Source of the DNA: CAYOFK01 sp964403185 | Lineage (GTDB): Bacteria > Bacteroidota > Bacteroidia > Bacteroidales > VadinHA17 | Assembly: GCA_964403185.1 (NCBI GenBank) | Contig: CAYOFK010000144.1 | Coordinates: 1-7,522 of the forward strand | Direction of reading: 5' to 3' | Length of the DNA stretch: 7,522 nt | Shown: piece by piece, positions 1 to 6,755 of the stretch | Position numbering within the stretch: the first letter of the stretch is position 1 | Layout: every line of letters begins with the position of its first letter | The notes under the pieces: generated by a model | What the model was told of the DNA's origin: nothing | Seen by the model: only the letters and a program-made list of their open reading frames with translations | The model's database searches: none | Translations under genes and position numbers: made by a program

Positions 1-834
1 GCCCATTTCAATCAGTTCTTCCGCCTTATAAAAATCAAAAATACCACAGGATCTTCTGGATATCTTTATTAAGATATCCGGCGGATATTTTTCTATTGTC
101 ATTTTTGAAATCTGATAAGTCAATAAACTTATGGTTCTGTTAATCAGATCAAAGTATCCTAATTTTTCATGTTGGTCTGAAGGATAGATTTTATGTAAAT
201 GATCCTGGAACTCTCTGATCTTCCTGAGATATACTGATTGTTTTTTATCTGTTTCCTTTTTTGAAGCAGATGGTTTCAATACCGGGATGTCTGCATTTAC
301 ATGAACGGCAACCAGAAGATCATCTTTAGTTCTTTTAACACGATTAATAGGGATTGGATTGGTAACACCACCATCAACAAGCAGCGAATTTCCTGTCTTT
401 ACCGGAGTGATGACCGTAGGAATGGCAATGGAAGCTCTTACCGCATCATAAATACTGCCTTTTGTAAAAACCACCTCTTTGTTATTTATAATATCTGTTG
501 CTGTGGCCGCATAATGAATTTTTAAATCCTCTATATTCATATCGGGAATAAAGTCTTTCATTCTGTTAAATACCCTGTCACCCTTTATCAATCCCTGAGA
601 ACTAAACGTAAAATCAATGAGTTTAAAAACTTCTAATTTTTTCAGTGTGCATATCCAGTTTTTATATTCCTGCATTTTTCCGACAGCATAAACACCGCCA
701 ATCAGACTTCCCATAGAAGTGCCGGATATGGATGTAATGTTAAAACCATGTTTCTCCAGTTCCTCAATGGCCCCAATGTGTGCAATTCCCCTGGCGCCAC
801 CGCCGGATAACACCAGGGCAACGTTTTTTTTCAT
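1..834 (-). CDS. Patatin-like phospholipase (RssA-type acyl hydrolase), C-terminus cut by window edge
   Basis: Serine acyl hydrolase of the patatin family, expected to cleave fatty acyl esters of phospholipids or related lipids. I translated 278 codons from the ATG at 834-832 to base 1 without a stop, so the gene continues beyond the window. Seen: the oxyanion-hole glycine motif GGGARG at residues 11-16, the nucleophile elbow G-T-S-M-G at 38-42 (Ser40), and the catalytic Asp in D-G-G at 154-156, followed by V-T-N-P-I-P. These form the Ser/Asp dyad of the family. The start lies 10 residues before the glycine motif, which is normal for this family. There is no signal peptide, so a cytosolic enzyme is likely. 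The last visible residues (FDFYKAEELIEMG) resemble the end of the family's core domain, so probably only a short tail is missing. It is divergent from the PagL-like gene. Physiological substrate unknown. Confidence 0.93.
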   Translation of the reverse strand, partial: MKKNVALVLSGGGARGIAHIGAIEELEKHGFNITSISGTSMGSLIGGVYAVGKMQEYKNWICTLKKLEVFKLIDFTFSSQGLIKGDRVFNRMKDFIPDMNIEDLKIHYAATATDIINNKEVVFTKGSIYDAVRASIAIPTVITPVKTGNSLLVDGGVTNPIPINRVKRTKDDLLVAVHVNADIPVLKPSASKKETDKKQSVYLRKIREFQDHLHKIYPSDQHEKLGYFDLINRTISLLTYQISKMTIEKYPPDILIKISRRSCGIFDFYKAEELIEMG

Positions 835-1045
835 GATATTGAAATTACAGCATTCTCAATCTTAAGCATATTATTCAAAATAACTGTCCTGAAACAGAAA
901 GGAAAAACCACATTGTTTATTAACAAACTAATTGAATGATCATTAATATAGTATTAATGTAGGAATAAATGAGCAACTTTCGTAATTTAGTCAGGAATCA
1001 TATCAACCAGGAATATCCTCAATCAGACAATAAACCTTAAAATCA
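835..1045. promoter_or_regulatory. Shared intergenic region between two divergent genes, with a weak promoter candidate
   Basis: This AT-rich spacer of 211 bases must contain the start signals of both the patatin-like gene (leftward) and the PagL-like gene (rightward). The only element I can point to is TAATTTAG at 983-990 on the plus strand. It differs at one position from the Bacteroidota -7 consensus TAnnTTTG and would give a leader of about 50 bases for the PagL-like gene. No good TTTG -33 element lies at the right distance, so the assignment is tentative. No hairpin or tandem repeat stands out. Confidence 0.3.
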
Positions 1046-1693
1046 ATGAGAATAAATTATAGATTCTATTTGGTTTTTCTCATTGTCATATGTACTAATT
1101 TATACTGCAACGCAGAAGATAATGGTGAAAAATACAGAACATTAAGGCTTGGTTTTAACTATGGTTTTGGAACACAACAAAGTTTTCCGTTTAATTTCAA
1201 AGACTACACGTATGATGTGCAATTCTATAAATTTCAAATCAATTATGAATTGAACGCAAAAACAAAATGGAAGATTGAATTAAATATTGAACCAGGCATA
1301 TACATAGCTAACCACCAGTTATTGAATGTCAATTATGTTCAACCCAGGTTTGGAAATGATTACCTTGATCAAAGATTAAGGTTTTCGAAAAAAAAGCAAA
1401 TTAATGAATATGCATTAAATTTTGGAATACTTTTCAGATACAATATTTGCAGGCAATTAAGTACTTACATTTTAGGAAGTGTAGGCCCAATGATATCCAG
1501 TATAGATACGGAAAGATTAGCAAAGGGGTTTGCATTTTCAGACATATTTGCTTTAGGTGTATCCTATATGGTTAATTTTATTTTTTTGGATTTAAGATTT
1601 AGCCTCAGACATGTTTCTAATGCCAACCTGCAATCACCTAACAGTGGTCATAATAGTACTAATATGGAATTTGGTGTTTCATTTCAATTATAA
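1046..1693 (+). CDS. PagL-like lipid A 3-O-deacylase, outer-membrane beta-barrel
   Basis: Predicted outer-membrane esterase that removes the 3-O-linked acyl chain from lipid A, altering the outer leaflet. The protein has 215 residues with a signal peptide at about 1-23 (hydrophobic YLVFLIVICTNLY, then cleavage near C-N-A-E). The rest alternates polar and hydrophobic residues as in beta-strands and ends in F-G-V-S-F-Q-L, a typical barrel terminus. The key evidence is the near-C-terminal block H-V-S-N-A-N-L-Q-S-P-N-S-G at 189-201, which matches the PagL active-site signature with catalytic His189 and Ser191. In Pseudomonas PagL the third catalytic residue, a Glu, lies 14 residues after the His; here that position is Asn203, and the nearest Glu is Glu208. 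G+C is about 31% over 1081-1680, well below the right part of the window. Family assignment is fairly sure; activity is less so. Confidence 0.8.
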   Translation: MRINYRFYLVFLIVICTNLYCNAEDNGEKYRTLRLGFNYGFGTQQSFPFNFKDYTYDVQFYKFQINYELNAKTKWKIELNIEPGIYIANHQLLNVNYVQPRFGNDYLDQRLRFSKKKQINEYALNFGILFRYNICRQLSTYILGSVGPMISSIDTERLAKGFAFSDIFALGVSYMVNFIFLDLRFSLRHVSNANLQSPNSGHNSTNMEFGVSFQL

Positions 1694-1785
1694 ATATATA
1701 TGTGGCAATTTAATAACTCTTACATCCAGGCTAAAGATACTACTTCAGTGTATTTCTTAATTACAGACGGGTAATCCTTAATTCA

Positions 1786-3501
1786 ATGATCATGAGACAA
1801 CAACTTAAATTCTTTTCTGCCAATCTTTTAGCAATTATCATGCTTGTTTTAATGCAAAATTGCGGAACCGGAAAAATTGAATATGCCGATCTGGTGATCG
1901 CAAATGCAAAAGTTTTCACTGTTGATCAGGAGAATCCTGACGCTGAAGCCATCGCCATAAAAGGTGAATGGATCATTGCGGTTGGATCCGGTAAATCAAT
2001 TGAAAAATACATCCACGACGATTCAACCCGGGTGATTGATGCCGGTGGAAAACTGGTCATTCCCGGATTTAATGATGCCCATGCACATTATGGTCCGGTT
2101 AACCTTGATTATATTGAATTGCGATATATTACCGATCCCAATATCATTACCGAAAAGGTTAGAGAAAAAGTCGCCCTGGCACAACCCGGTGAATTGATCC
2201 GGGGCGGGCATTGGGAGCACGAAATGTTTATTAACAGACAATGGCCCACTAAGGAACTTATTGATAAGGTGGCTCCCAATAATCCTGTGCTCCTGAGCCG
2301 TGCAGACGGGCATTCCATACTTGTGAACAGTTATGTTCTCAAAGCATCGGGAATTAAGAAAGACACACCCGATCCCTTTGGCGGAGAGATCCAGAAAGAC
2401 CAGGAAACCGGCGAACCTACCGGGATCCTCAAAGAATCTGCCAAAAGGCTGATCAAAACAGGGGCTGTAAGAATTGAACGCACTGAAAAAGAACAACAGG
2501 AACGAATCAATAAGGGTTGGCAGGCTGCCCTGGATATGGCGGCAGAACTTGGGGTTACAAGTATTCAGTATCCAGGAGGAGGAAATGCGGCATTGTTTCA
2601 AAATTATAAAGATGAGGGCACATTAACCGTTCGCATTGATGTGGCAGGAAGATTAACGGATGACCTGGAACTCCTCGAGAAATATGAATTAATGAGAGAA
2701 GAATTCCACAGTGATCGAAACTGGGTCCGTTTCGGATACCTTAAAGGAATGATTGACGGCACTCTGGGATCAGCCACCATGATGGTGTATGAGCCTTTTG
2801 AAGATGAGCCTGATAAAACCGGTTTGCCACAAATGCCTTACGAAGAACTTGAACAAAAGGTTATTTTATGTGATTCGATGGGATTCCAGATAGGAATACA
2901 TGCCATAGGCCCAAAAGCCAATACCTGGATATTGAATGCCTTTGAGAAAGCAATTGAGGTAAACGGAAAGCGTGACAGCCGGCACCGCAGTGAACATGCA
3001 CAGATACTGATTGAAAAAGACATTCCCCGGTTTGCCGAATTGGGTGTAATCGCCTCTATGCAACCCACTCATTGCATCACCGACAAGCGGTTTTGTGAGA
3101 AAAGGATAGGGAAGGAACGCAGCAAGTATGCATACGCCTGGAGAAGCCTCCTGGATGCAGGCGCTAAAATGGCTTTTGGTTCGGATTATTCAGTAGAACC
3201 CCTGGATCCGATGGAAGGAATGTATGCTGCCGTATCCCGTAAGGACAGACAGGGAGAAGAAGGGGACGGATGGTTCCCGGAGCAGAAGTTGACCATGGCA
3301 GAGGCCATTGAATTTTATACTCTCGGTGCTGCATATGCCCAGTTTATGGAAGACCGTAAGGGCATGATCAGGGAAGGCTATCTGGCAGATATTGTGATTG
3401 TTAACCAGGATCTGTTCACCATCCCTGAAGACCGTATCATGAAAACCAAAGTGGACATTACCATTGTAGGAGGGAAAGTGGTGTACAAGAGAGGGGAATG
3501 A
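1786..3501 (+). CDS. Exported YtcJ-type metal-dependent amidohydrolase, probable lipoprotein
   Basis: Amidohydrolase-superfamily enzyme of the Amidohydro_3/YtcJ branch (relatives include N-substituted formamide deformylase), expected to hydrolyse an amide or related C-N bond. It has 571 residues, a normal family length. Seen in order: an N-terminal hydrophobic export signal ending in L-M-Q-N-C (Cys26), a beta-sandwich start (ADLVIANAKVFTVD), the metal site H-A-H at 99-101 after VIPGFND, Lys320 in GYLKGMIDG (candidate carboxylated lysine), His372 in GIHAIG, His404 in R-S-E-H-A-Q, SMQPTHC at 424-430, and Asp467 in FGSDYS. The C-terminus returns to the sandwich (ADIVIVNQDLF). Two in-frame ATGs (1786, 1792) are equally possible starts. 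The lipobox is not canonical, so it may be a lipoprotein or simply anchored. Substrate unknown; it follows the PagL-like gene by 92 bases and may be co-transcribed with it. Confidence 0.88.
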   Translation: MIMRQQLKFFSANLLAIIMLVLMQNCGTGKIEYADLVIANAKVFTVDQENPDAEAIAIKGEWIIAVGSGKSIEKYIHDDSTRVIDAGGKLVIPGFNDAHAHYGPVNLDYIELRYITDPNIITEKVREKVALAQPGELIRGGHWEHEMFINRQWPTKELIDKVAPNNPVLLSRADGHSILVNSYVLKASGIKKDTPDPFGGEIQKDQETGEPTGILKESAKRLIKTGAVRIERTEKEQQERINKGWQAALDMAAELGVTSIQYPGGGNAALFQNYKDEGTLTVRIDVAGRLTDDLELLEKYELMREEFHSDRNWVRFGYLKGMIDGTLGSATMMVYEPFEDEPDKTGLPQMPYEELEQKVILCDSMGFQIGIHAIGPKANTWILNAFEKAIEVNGKRDSRHRSEHAQILIEKDIPRFAELGVIASMQPTHCITDKRFCEKRIGKERSKYAYAWRSLLDAGAKMAFGSDYSVEPLDPMEGMYAAVSRKDRQGEEGDGWFPEQKLTMAEAIEFYTLGAAYAQFMEDRKGMIREGYLADIVIVNQDLFTIPEDRIMKTKVDITIVGGKVVYKRGE

Positions 3502-3520
3502 TGAAGGATGAGTTAAGTCT

Positions 3521-3655
3521 AAGGTCCAAAAGTCAAAAGGTCGAAGTAGTGAGCAGGTGCTGGGCGCAGGAACCTTGTGCTACGACTCCCAGTTCGTGCT
3601 ACGAGTTAGGGCAGGGAATGAATCGTGGATCAAGAAAAAAGTAAAAAGTAAGTAG
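3521..3655. repeat. Degenerate short repeats in a 230-base intergenic gap
   Basis: The gap between the amidohydrolase and the membrane-protein gene holds three kinds of short repetition. At 3521-3545 are variants of the word AAAGGTC/AAAAGTC. GTGCTACGA occurs exactly twice, at 3577-3585 and 3596-3604 (period 19). Around 3633-3655 the word AAAAAGTA recurs in an A-rich run. No open frame with coding character is seen. Similar word-like repeats are, to my memory, common between genes in Bacteroidota, but I cannot confirm copies elsewhere from this window. Confidence 0.5.
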
Positions 3656-3659
3656 ACGG

Positions 3660-3687
3660 ATTGTTGGGGATCTATTCTGCATGTTTG
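3660..3687 (+). promoter_or_regulatory. Weak promoter candidate for the membrane-protein gene
   Basis: CATGTTTG at 3680-3687 matches the Bacteroidota -7 consensus TAnnTTTG at all but one defined position. A TTG lies at 3661-3663, but the spacing of 16 bases is shorter than the usual 19 or so. If used, transcription would begin about 35-40 bases before the ATG at 3732. Sequence match only. Confidence 0.25.
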
Positions 3688-3731
3688 AAAAAAATGCGAA
3701 ACATAATTAAAAATTCATAATTCCCGGCCAT

Positions 3732-4370
3732 ATGGATAAAAATGACAGAAAAGAACGCCAGGTGATCTCTTATCTTATTTTAAGAACCCTTATAGGTGCC
3801 ATAGGAATAGTACTTCCGGTACTTCTGGTTACAGGCTGTTTTATATACGGTGGATGCAGTGAAATTCAGAATTCAATCAGTGCATATTACCATACAGGGG
3901 TCAGGGATGTTTTTGTAGGTGTTCTTTTTGTTCTTGGCTTCTTTTTGCTTTCGTACAGAGGCTATGAAAGGACTGATAATATTGGTGCAAACCTTGGATT
4001 TATTTTTGCATTGGGTGTGGCTCTATGCCCCACCCAAAGTCCCTATCCTGTAGTTCAAACAATGCATTTTGTTTTTGCAGGCTTACTTTTTAGTGTATTT
4101 ATTTATTTCTCACTAATCCTCTTCAGAAAAGGAGTAAGTAAGGGAGATCGCACGGGACAAAAAGACACCAGGAACAGGATCTACCTGATCTGTGGTATCA
4201 TAATGATTCTCTGCATCGGCTTTATCGGATTAAGTGTTCTCCTGCTCTCAGATGAGCAACAACTGATATACAAGCCTGTATTCTGGTTTGAGACCCTGGC
4301 TTTATGGGCTTTTGGATTTTCATGGTTGACAAAAGGACAGTTATTATGGAAAGATGTGAAAAAAACATAA
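3732..4370 (+). CDS. Six-helix integral membrane protein of unknown function (possibly DUF998-like)
   Basis: I do not recognise this protein with certainty. Its 212 residues begin with a charged cytoplasmic-looking segment (MDKNDRKERQ) and then give six hydrophobic segments at about 13-40, 57-75, 83-99, 107-131, 150-172 and 181-200. Polar residues stand out at membrane edges and within helices: S-I-S-A-Y-Y-H-T at 48-55 followed by Arg58-Asp59, His112 in helix 4, Glu187 in helix 6, and S-W-L-T-K-G at 197-202. Two cysteines (36, 42) flank a glycine pair after helix 1. The arrangement recalls DUF998/Frag1-like membrane proteins, but this is an impression and not a match I could test. No signal peptide is seen. 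It stands alone between a repeat-rich gap and a convergent gene. The ATG at 3732 is the natural start. Confidence 0.8.
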   Translation: MDKNDRKERQVISYLILRTLIGAIGIVLPVLLVTGCFIYGGCSEIQNSISAYYHTGVRDVFVGVLFVLGFFLLSYRGYERTDNIGANLGFIFALGVALCPTQSPYPVVQTMHFVFAGLLFSVFIYFSLILFRKGVSKGDRTGQKDTRNRIYLICGIIMILCIGFIGLSVLLLSDEQQLIYKPVFWFETLALWAFGFSWLTKGQLLWKDVKKT

Positions 4371-4377
4371 GTCGATA

Positions 4378-4396
4378 AGCGATTTACAAAATCGCT
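4378..4396. terminator. Perfect 8-bp hairpin between convergent genes; possible terminator or dispersed palindrome
   Basis: AGCGATTT at 4378-4385 and AAATCGCT at 4389-4396 form a perfect 8-bp stem with a 3-base loop, 7 bases after the stop of the membrane-protein gene. No T-run follows directly on either strand, so a classical intrinsic terminator is not shown. Its position between two converging genes fits a transcription end, and its form also fits a short palindromic repeat scattered through a genome. Confidence 0.45.
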
Positions 4397-4496
4397 CTAC
4401 AGGCAGTCCGCTATTTGTTTTACAGCAATGAAATAATTTAATAATTCAGCAATCGGGCACCATAATCGTTCCAAGATCCGTCTGCCGTTTTTTATA

Positions 4497-6755
4497 TTAA
4501 AACCTCCCGCTGAACTGCAGACTGTAATGCCGCTGTGGCTGGATGTCTCCGGGCCGGCCCATGTATTCTGCATTCCCTATGTTCTTTACGCCCAGTGATA
4601 TTGCGTATGTATCGCCAAATCTATAGGTAATATATCCATCAACCAGGATGTAACCATTATTATTCTGTAACCAGTATTCATAAAAACCGGGCAGTAAAGA
4701 TTCGCGGGTTAAGGGATTTAAAAATACATCATCTATGTTCAGGATCTTTGAGCGGTAAAACAGGTTCAGTCCAAAATCAAACTTTCTAAAGCTGGTTATG
4801 GATGTCAGGGTTATGATATTCTTCCTCCTGTATTTCAAGTAAATACCCGTATTCCGGTTTGTGGCTTTGTTATATTCAACCGGATACATAAAGGCATAGC
4901 CTGCCCTAACACTGGAATGTACGGGTCCGAACTCCCTGGTCAGGGCCGTTTCAATTTCAAACCCATACACCCGGGAATGCTCCGTATTAACCGCCCTGAA
5001 TCCAAAGTCACCCACCTGGGTAACAGGATCGGGATAGATCCCGAACATGTATTCGATCAGATCGGTATTTTGTGTATAAAACAGGGACAGGTCAACTTGT
5101 CCAGACATTTTTTGGGTTGAAAGGCCTTGCTTGATCCCCAGCTCTGAACTCCAGCCTGACTCAGGTTTGATGTCCGGGTTCGGAAAGATCCGCACTGCTC
5201 CAACGGTTGTGGTTGCAAACTTCTCAGCAATGGAAGGGTAGCGGTAGCCCTGTCCAAATGAAGCTCTTATAAATGTCATGCGTCCGGCATGGTAATTGAT
5301 ACCCGTTCTGAAAATTGCTATGGTCTTATCGTTCACTCCATCCAATGAATTATGCTCTACCCTCAGACCTCCGATCAGTTTCAGACGGGTTACCGGCCTG
5401 TAATCCAACTGTGCATAACCTGCAAGGTTCAGACCCTGATGATCCCCGTGAAAATTGGAAACAATCTTACTGTAGGTAGTGGCAGTGCCGGCAATGATAT
5501 CAAGTTTCTCAAAGAGTTTGTACCAGAGCTGATATTCTGCAAAAGAGGATGTGGCATCGCTGTTGTTCTGCGGACTTTCAGGCAGTTTGTTCCGCGTATG
5601 CTGAATCCGCATCCTGAAGTCGTGTTTAAACCGTCCTTCCTTTTCAAAACTGACAAAGGGATCAAACATCAGACTCAATCCGTTAAATTCATTGGCTGTG
5701 GATTCATTCTGTCTGAGGGCTCCGGAATCGGCATCTTCCCAAAGGATAAAATCGGTACGGACCGTATAACCGGCATTTACATACACTCCATAACTCAAGC
5801 CGCCTGTTTTTTCTGAATCTCTTTTTAATCTTATGTTTACGGTAGCCAGTTTTTCATCATTCAAACGCCTGTAACCATTATTAAATAACAGCCTGCCTCC
5901 CACTCCCACCCCAGTATTCCCGTATTTTTTTGAATGGGAGACGGAGGCTCTTGTAAATGCCCTGGGGGCATTCCACCAGGTCCATTTTTTATTACGGGGA
6001 CTGCCATAGATTCCTGAAGTAACTGATAAGCGTGTCACCGGTTCTTGTTCAGCGTCCAGGGTCCTCAGGTTAATGATCCCATTAAGGGCTGAGGATCCGT
6101 ATAATACTGAAGAAGCACCCTTTATGACCTCTATTTGTGCAAGGTTCTCCAAAGGCAGAAAGGACCATTTGACATTTCCGGCATCCGCTGAAAGCGCCGG
6201 CACCCCGTCAATCAGTACCAGTACCCTGCTGCCAACTCCGTAGCTGTAGCCGCTTCCGCCCCGTATGGAGGCCTGTCCGTCCATGATCTCAATTCCGGAA
6301 GTCTGGTTGATGATGTCCTCCGGATTGATGATGTGATTTTCCGTAATGGCTTCAGGTTTTATTATGTTGGTGGAAACTGTGAGCTCTGATATCTTCTGGG
6401 CTGATCTGCCGGGACTGACAACAATTTCATCAATTTCACTGACTTCACTGACCAGCATAATGTCCAACCGGACGGTGTCATGTGCCTTAACAGTGAGATC
6501 CTCTTTTTGAGTTTTGTACCCAACATAATGAAACAGCATCACCAGCATGCCGGGAGACACCTTAATAAGGTACCGGCCATTCCGGTCAGTCACAGTACCC
6601 CGGCCATCACCAAGAATGACATGAACACCATCCATGGCTTCCAGGGTTTGATCATCAACAACAGTTCCCTTAATAACCGCCTGCTGGCCCGAACTAACGG
6701 AGACATAAACAATTGTAATGATCAGAAACAATAATGCATGCCGCATAAAAATCAT
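4497..6755 (-). CDS. TonB-dependent outer-membrane receptor with carboxypeptidase-regulatory-like N-terminal domain
   Basis: Energised outer-membrane importer driven by TonB-ExbBD. The 752 residues comprise a signal peptide (about 1-23, ending near S-S-G-Q-Q), a carboxypeptidase-D-regulatory-like domain (about 27-102, with G-T-V-V-D-D and the G-T-V-T-D-R-N-G-R-Y turn), a Ton-box-like E-I-D-E-I-V-V-S at 107-114, a plug at about 120-235 (S-I-R-G-G, L-I-D-G-V-P, I-E-V-I-K-G, V-L-Y-G) and a beta-barrel to the C-terminal Phe (Y-S-L-Q-F-S-G-R-F). The N-P-D-I-K-P-E block in the barrel is general for the superfamily. Length fits a single-component receptor, and no SusD partner is present, so it is not a glycan SusC pair. 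I chose the ATG at 6755-6753, which overlaps the TGA of the lipoprotein gene by one base; a GTG one codon upstream and an ATG at 6746 are alternatives. Substrate (siderophore, cofactor, metal complex or other) cannot be told. Confidence 0.95.
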   Translation of the reverse strand: MIFMRHALLFLIITIVYVSVSSGQQAVIKGTVVDDQTLEAMDGVHVILGDGRGTVTDRNGRYLIKVSPGMLVMLFHYVGYKTQKEDLTVKAHDTVRLDIMLVSEVSEIDEIVVSPGRSAQKISELTVSTNIIKPEAITENHIINPEDIINQTSGIEIMDGQASIRGGSGYSYGVGSRVLVLIDGVPALSADAGNVKWSFLPLENLAQIEVIKGASSVLYGSSALNGIINLRTLDAEQEPVTRLSVTSGIYGSPRNKKWTWWNAPRAFTRASVSHSKKYGNTGVGVGGRLLFNNGYRRLNDEKLATVNIRLKRDSEKTGGLSYGVYVNAGYTVRTDFILWEDADSGALRQNESTANEFNGLSLMFDPFVSFEKEGRFKHDFRMRIQHTRNKLPESPQNNSDATSSFAEYQLWYKLFEKLDIIAGTATTYSKIVSNFHGDHQGLNLAGYAQLDYRPVTRLKLIGGLRVEHNSLDGVNDKTIAIFRTGINYHAGRMTFIRASFGQGYRYPSIAEKFATTTVGAVRIFPNPDIKPESGWSSELGIKQGLSTQKMSGQVDLSLFYTQNTDLIEYMFGIYPDPVTQVGDFGFRAVNTEHSRVYGFEIETALTREFGPVHSSVRAGYAFMYPVEYNKATNRNTGIYLKYRRKNIITLTSITSFRKFDFGLNLFYRSKILNIDDVFLNPLTRESLLPGFYEYWLQNNNGYILVDGYITYRFGDTYAISLGVKNIGNAEYMGRPGDIQPQRHYSLQFSGRF

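Noticed and set aside
301..525. Plus-strand open frame of 74 codons
   Set aside because: It lies wholly inside the minus-strand patatin-like gene, which has intact catalytic motifs; its translation has no family character.
2023..2601. Minus-strand open frame of 192 codons antisense to the amidohydrolase
   Set aside because: The plus-strand gene here carries the conserved metal-binding motifs; the antisense product is Phe/Cys/Ser-rich without domain features and is a shadow of coding constraint.
4455..4495. Intrinsic terminator ending in the T-run at 4489-4493
   Set aside because: The only stem I could draw (CGGGCA with TGCCG) has a bulge and a loop of over 20 bases, too weak to support.
5352..5816. 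Plus-strand open frame of 154 codons opposite the receptor barrel
   Set aside because: It overlaps well-supported receptor coding sequence, has no recognisable motif, and is an antisense shadow.
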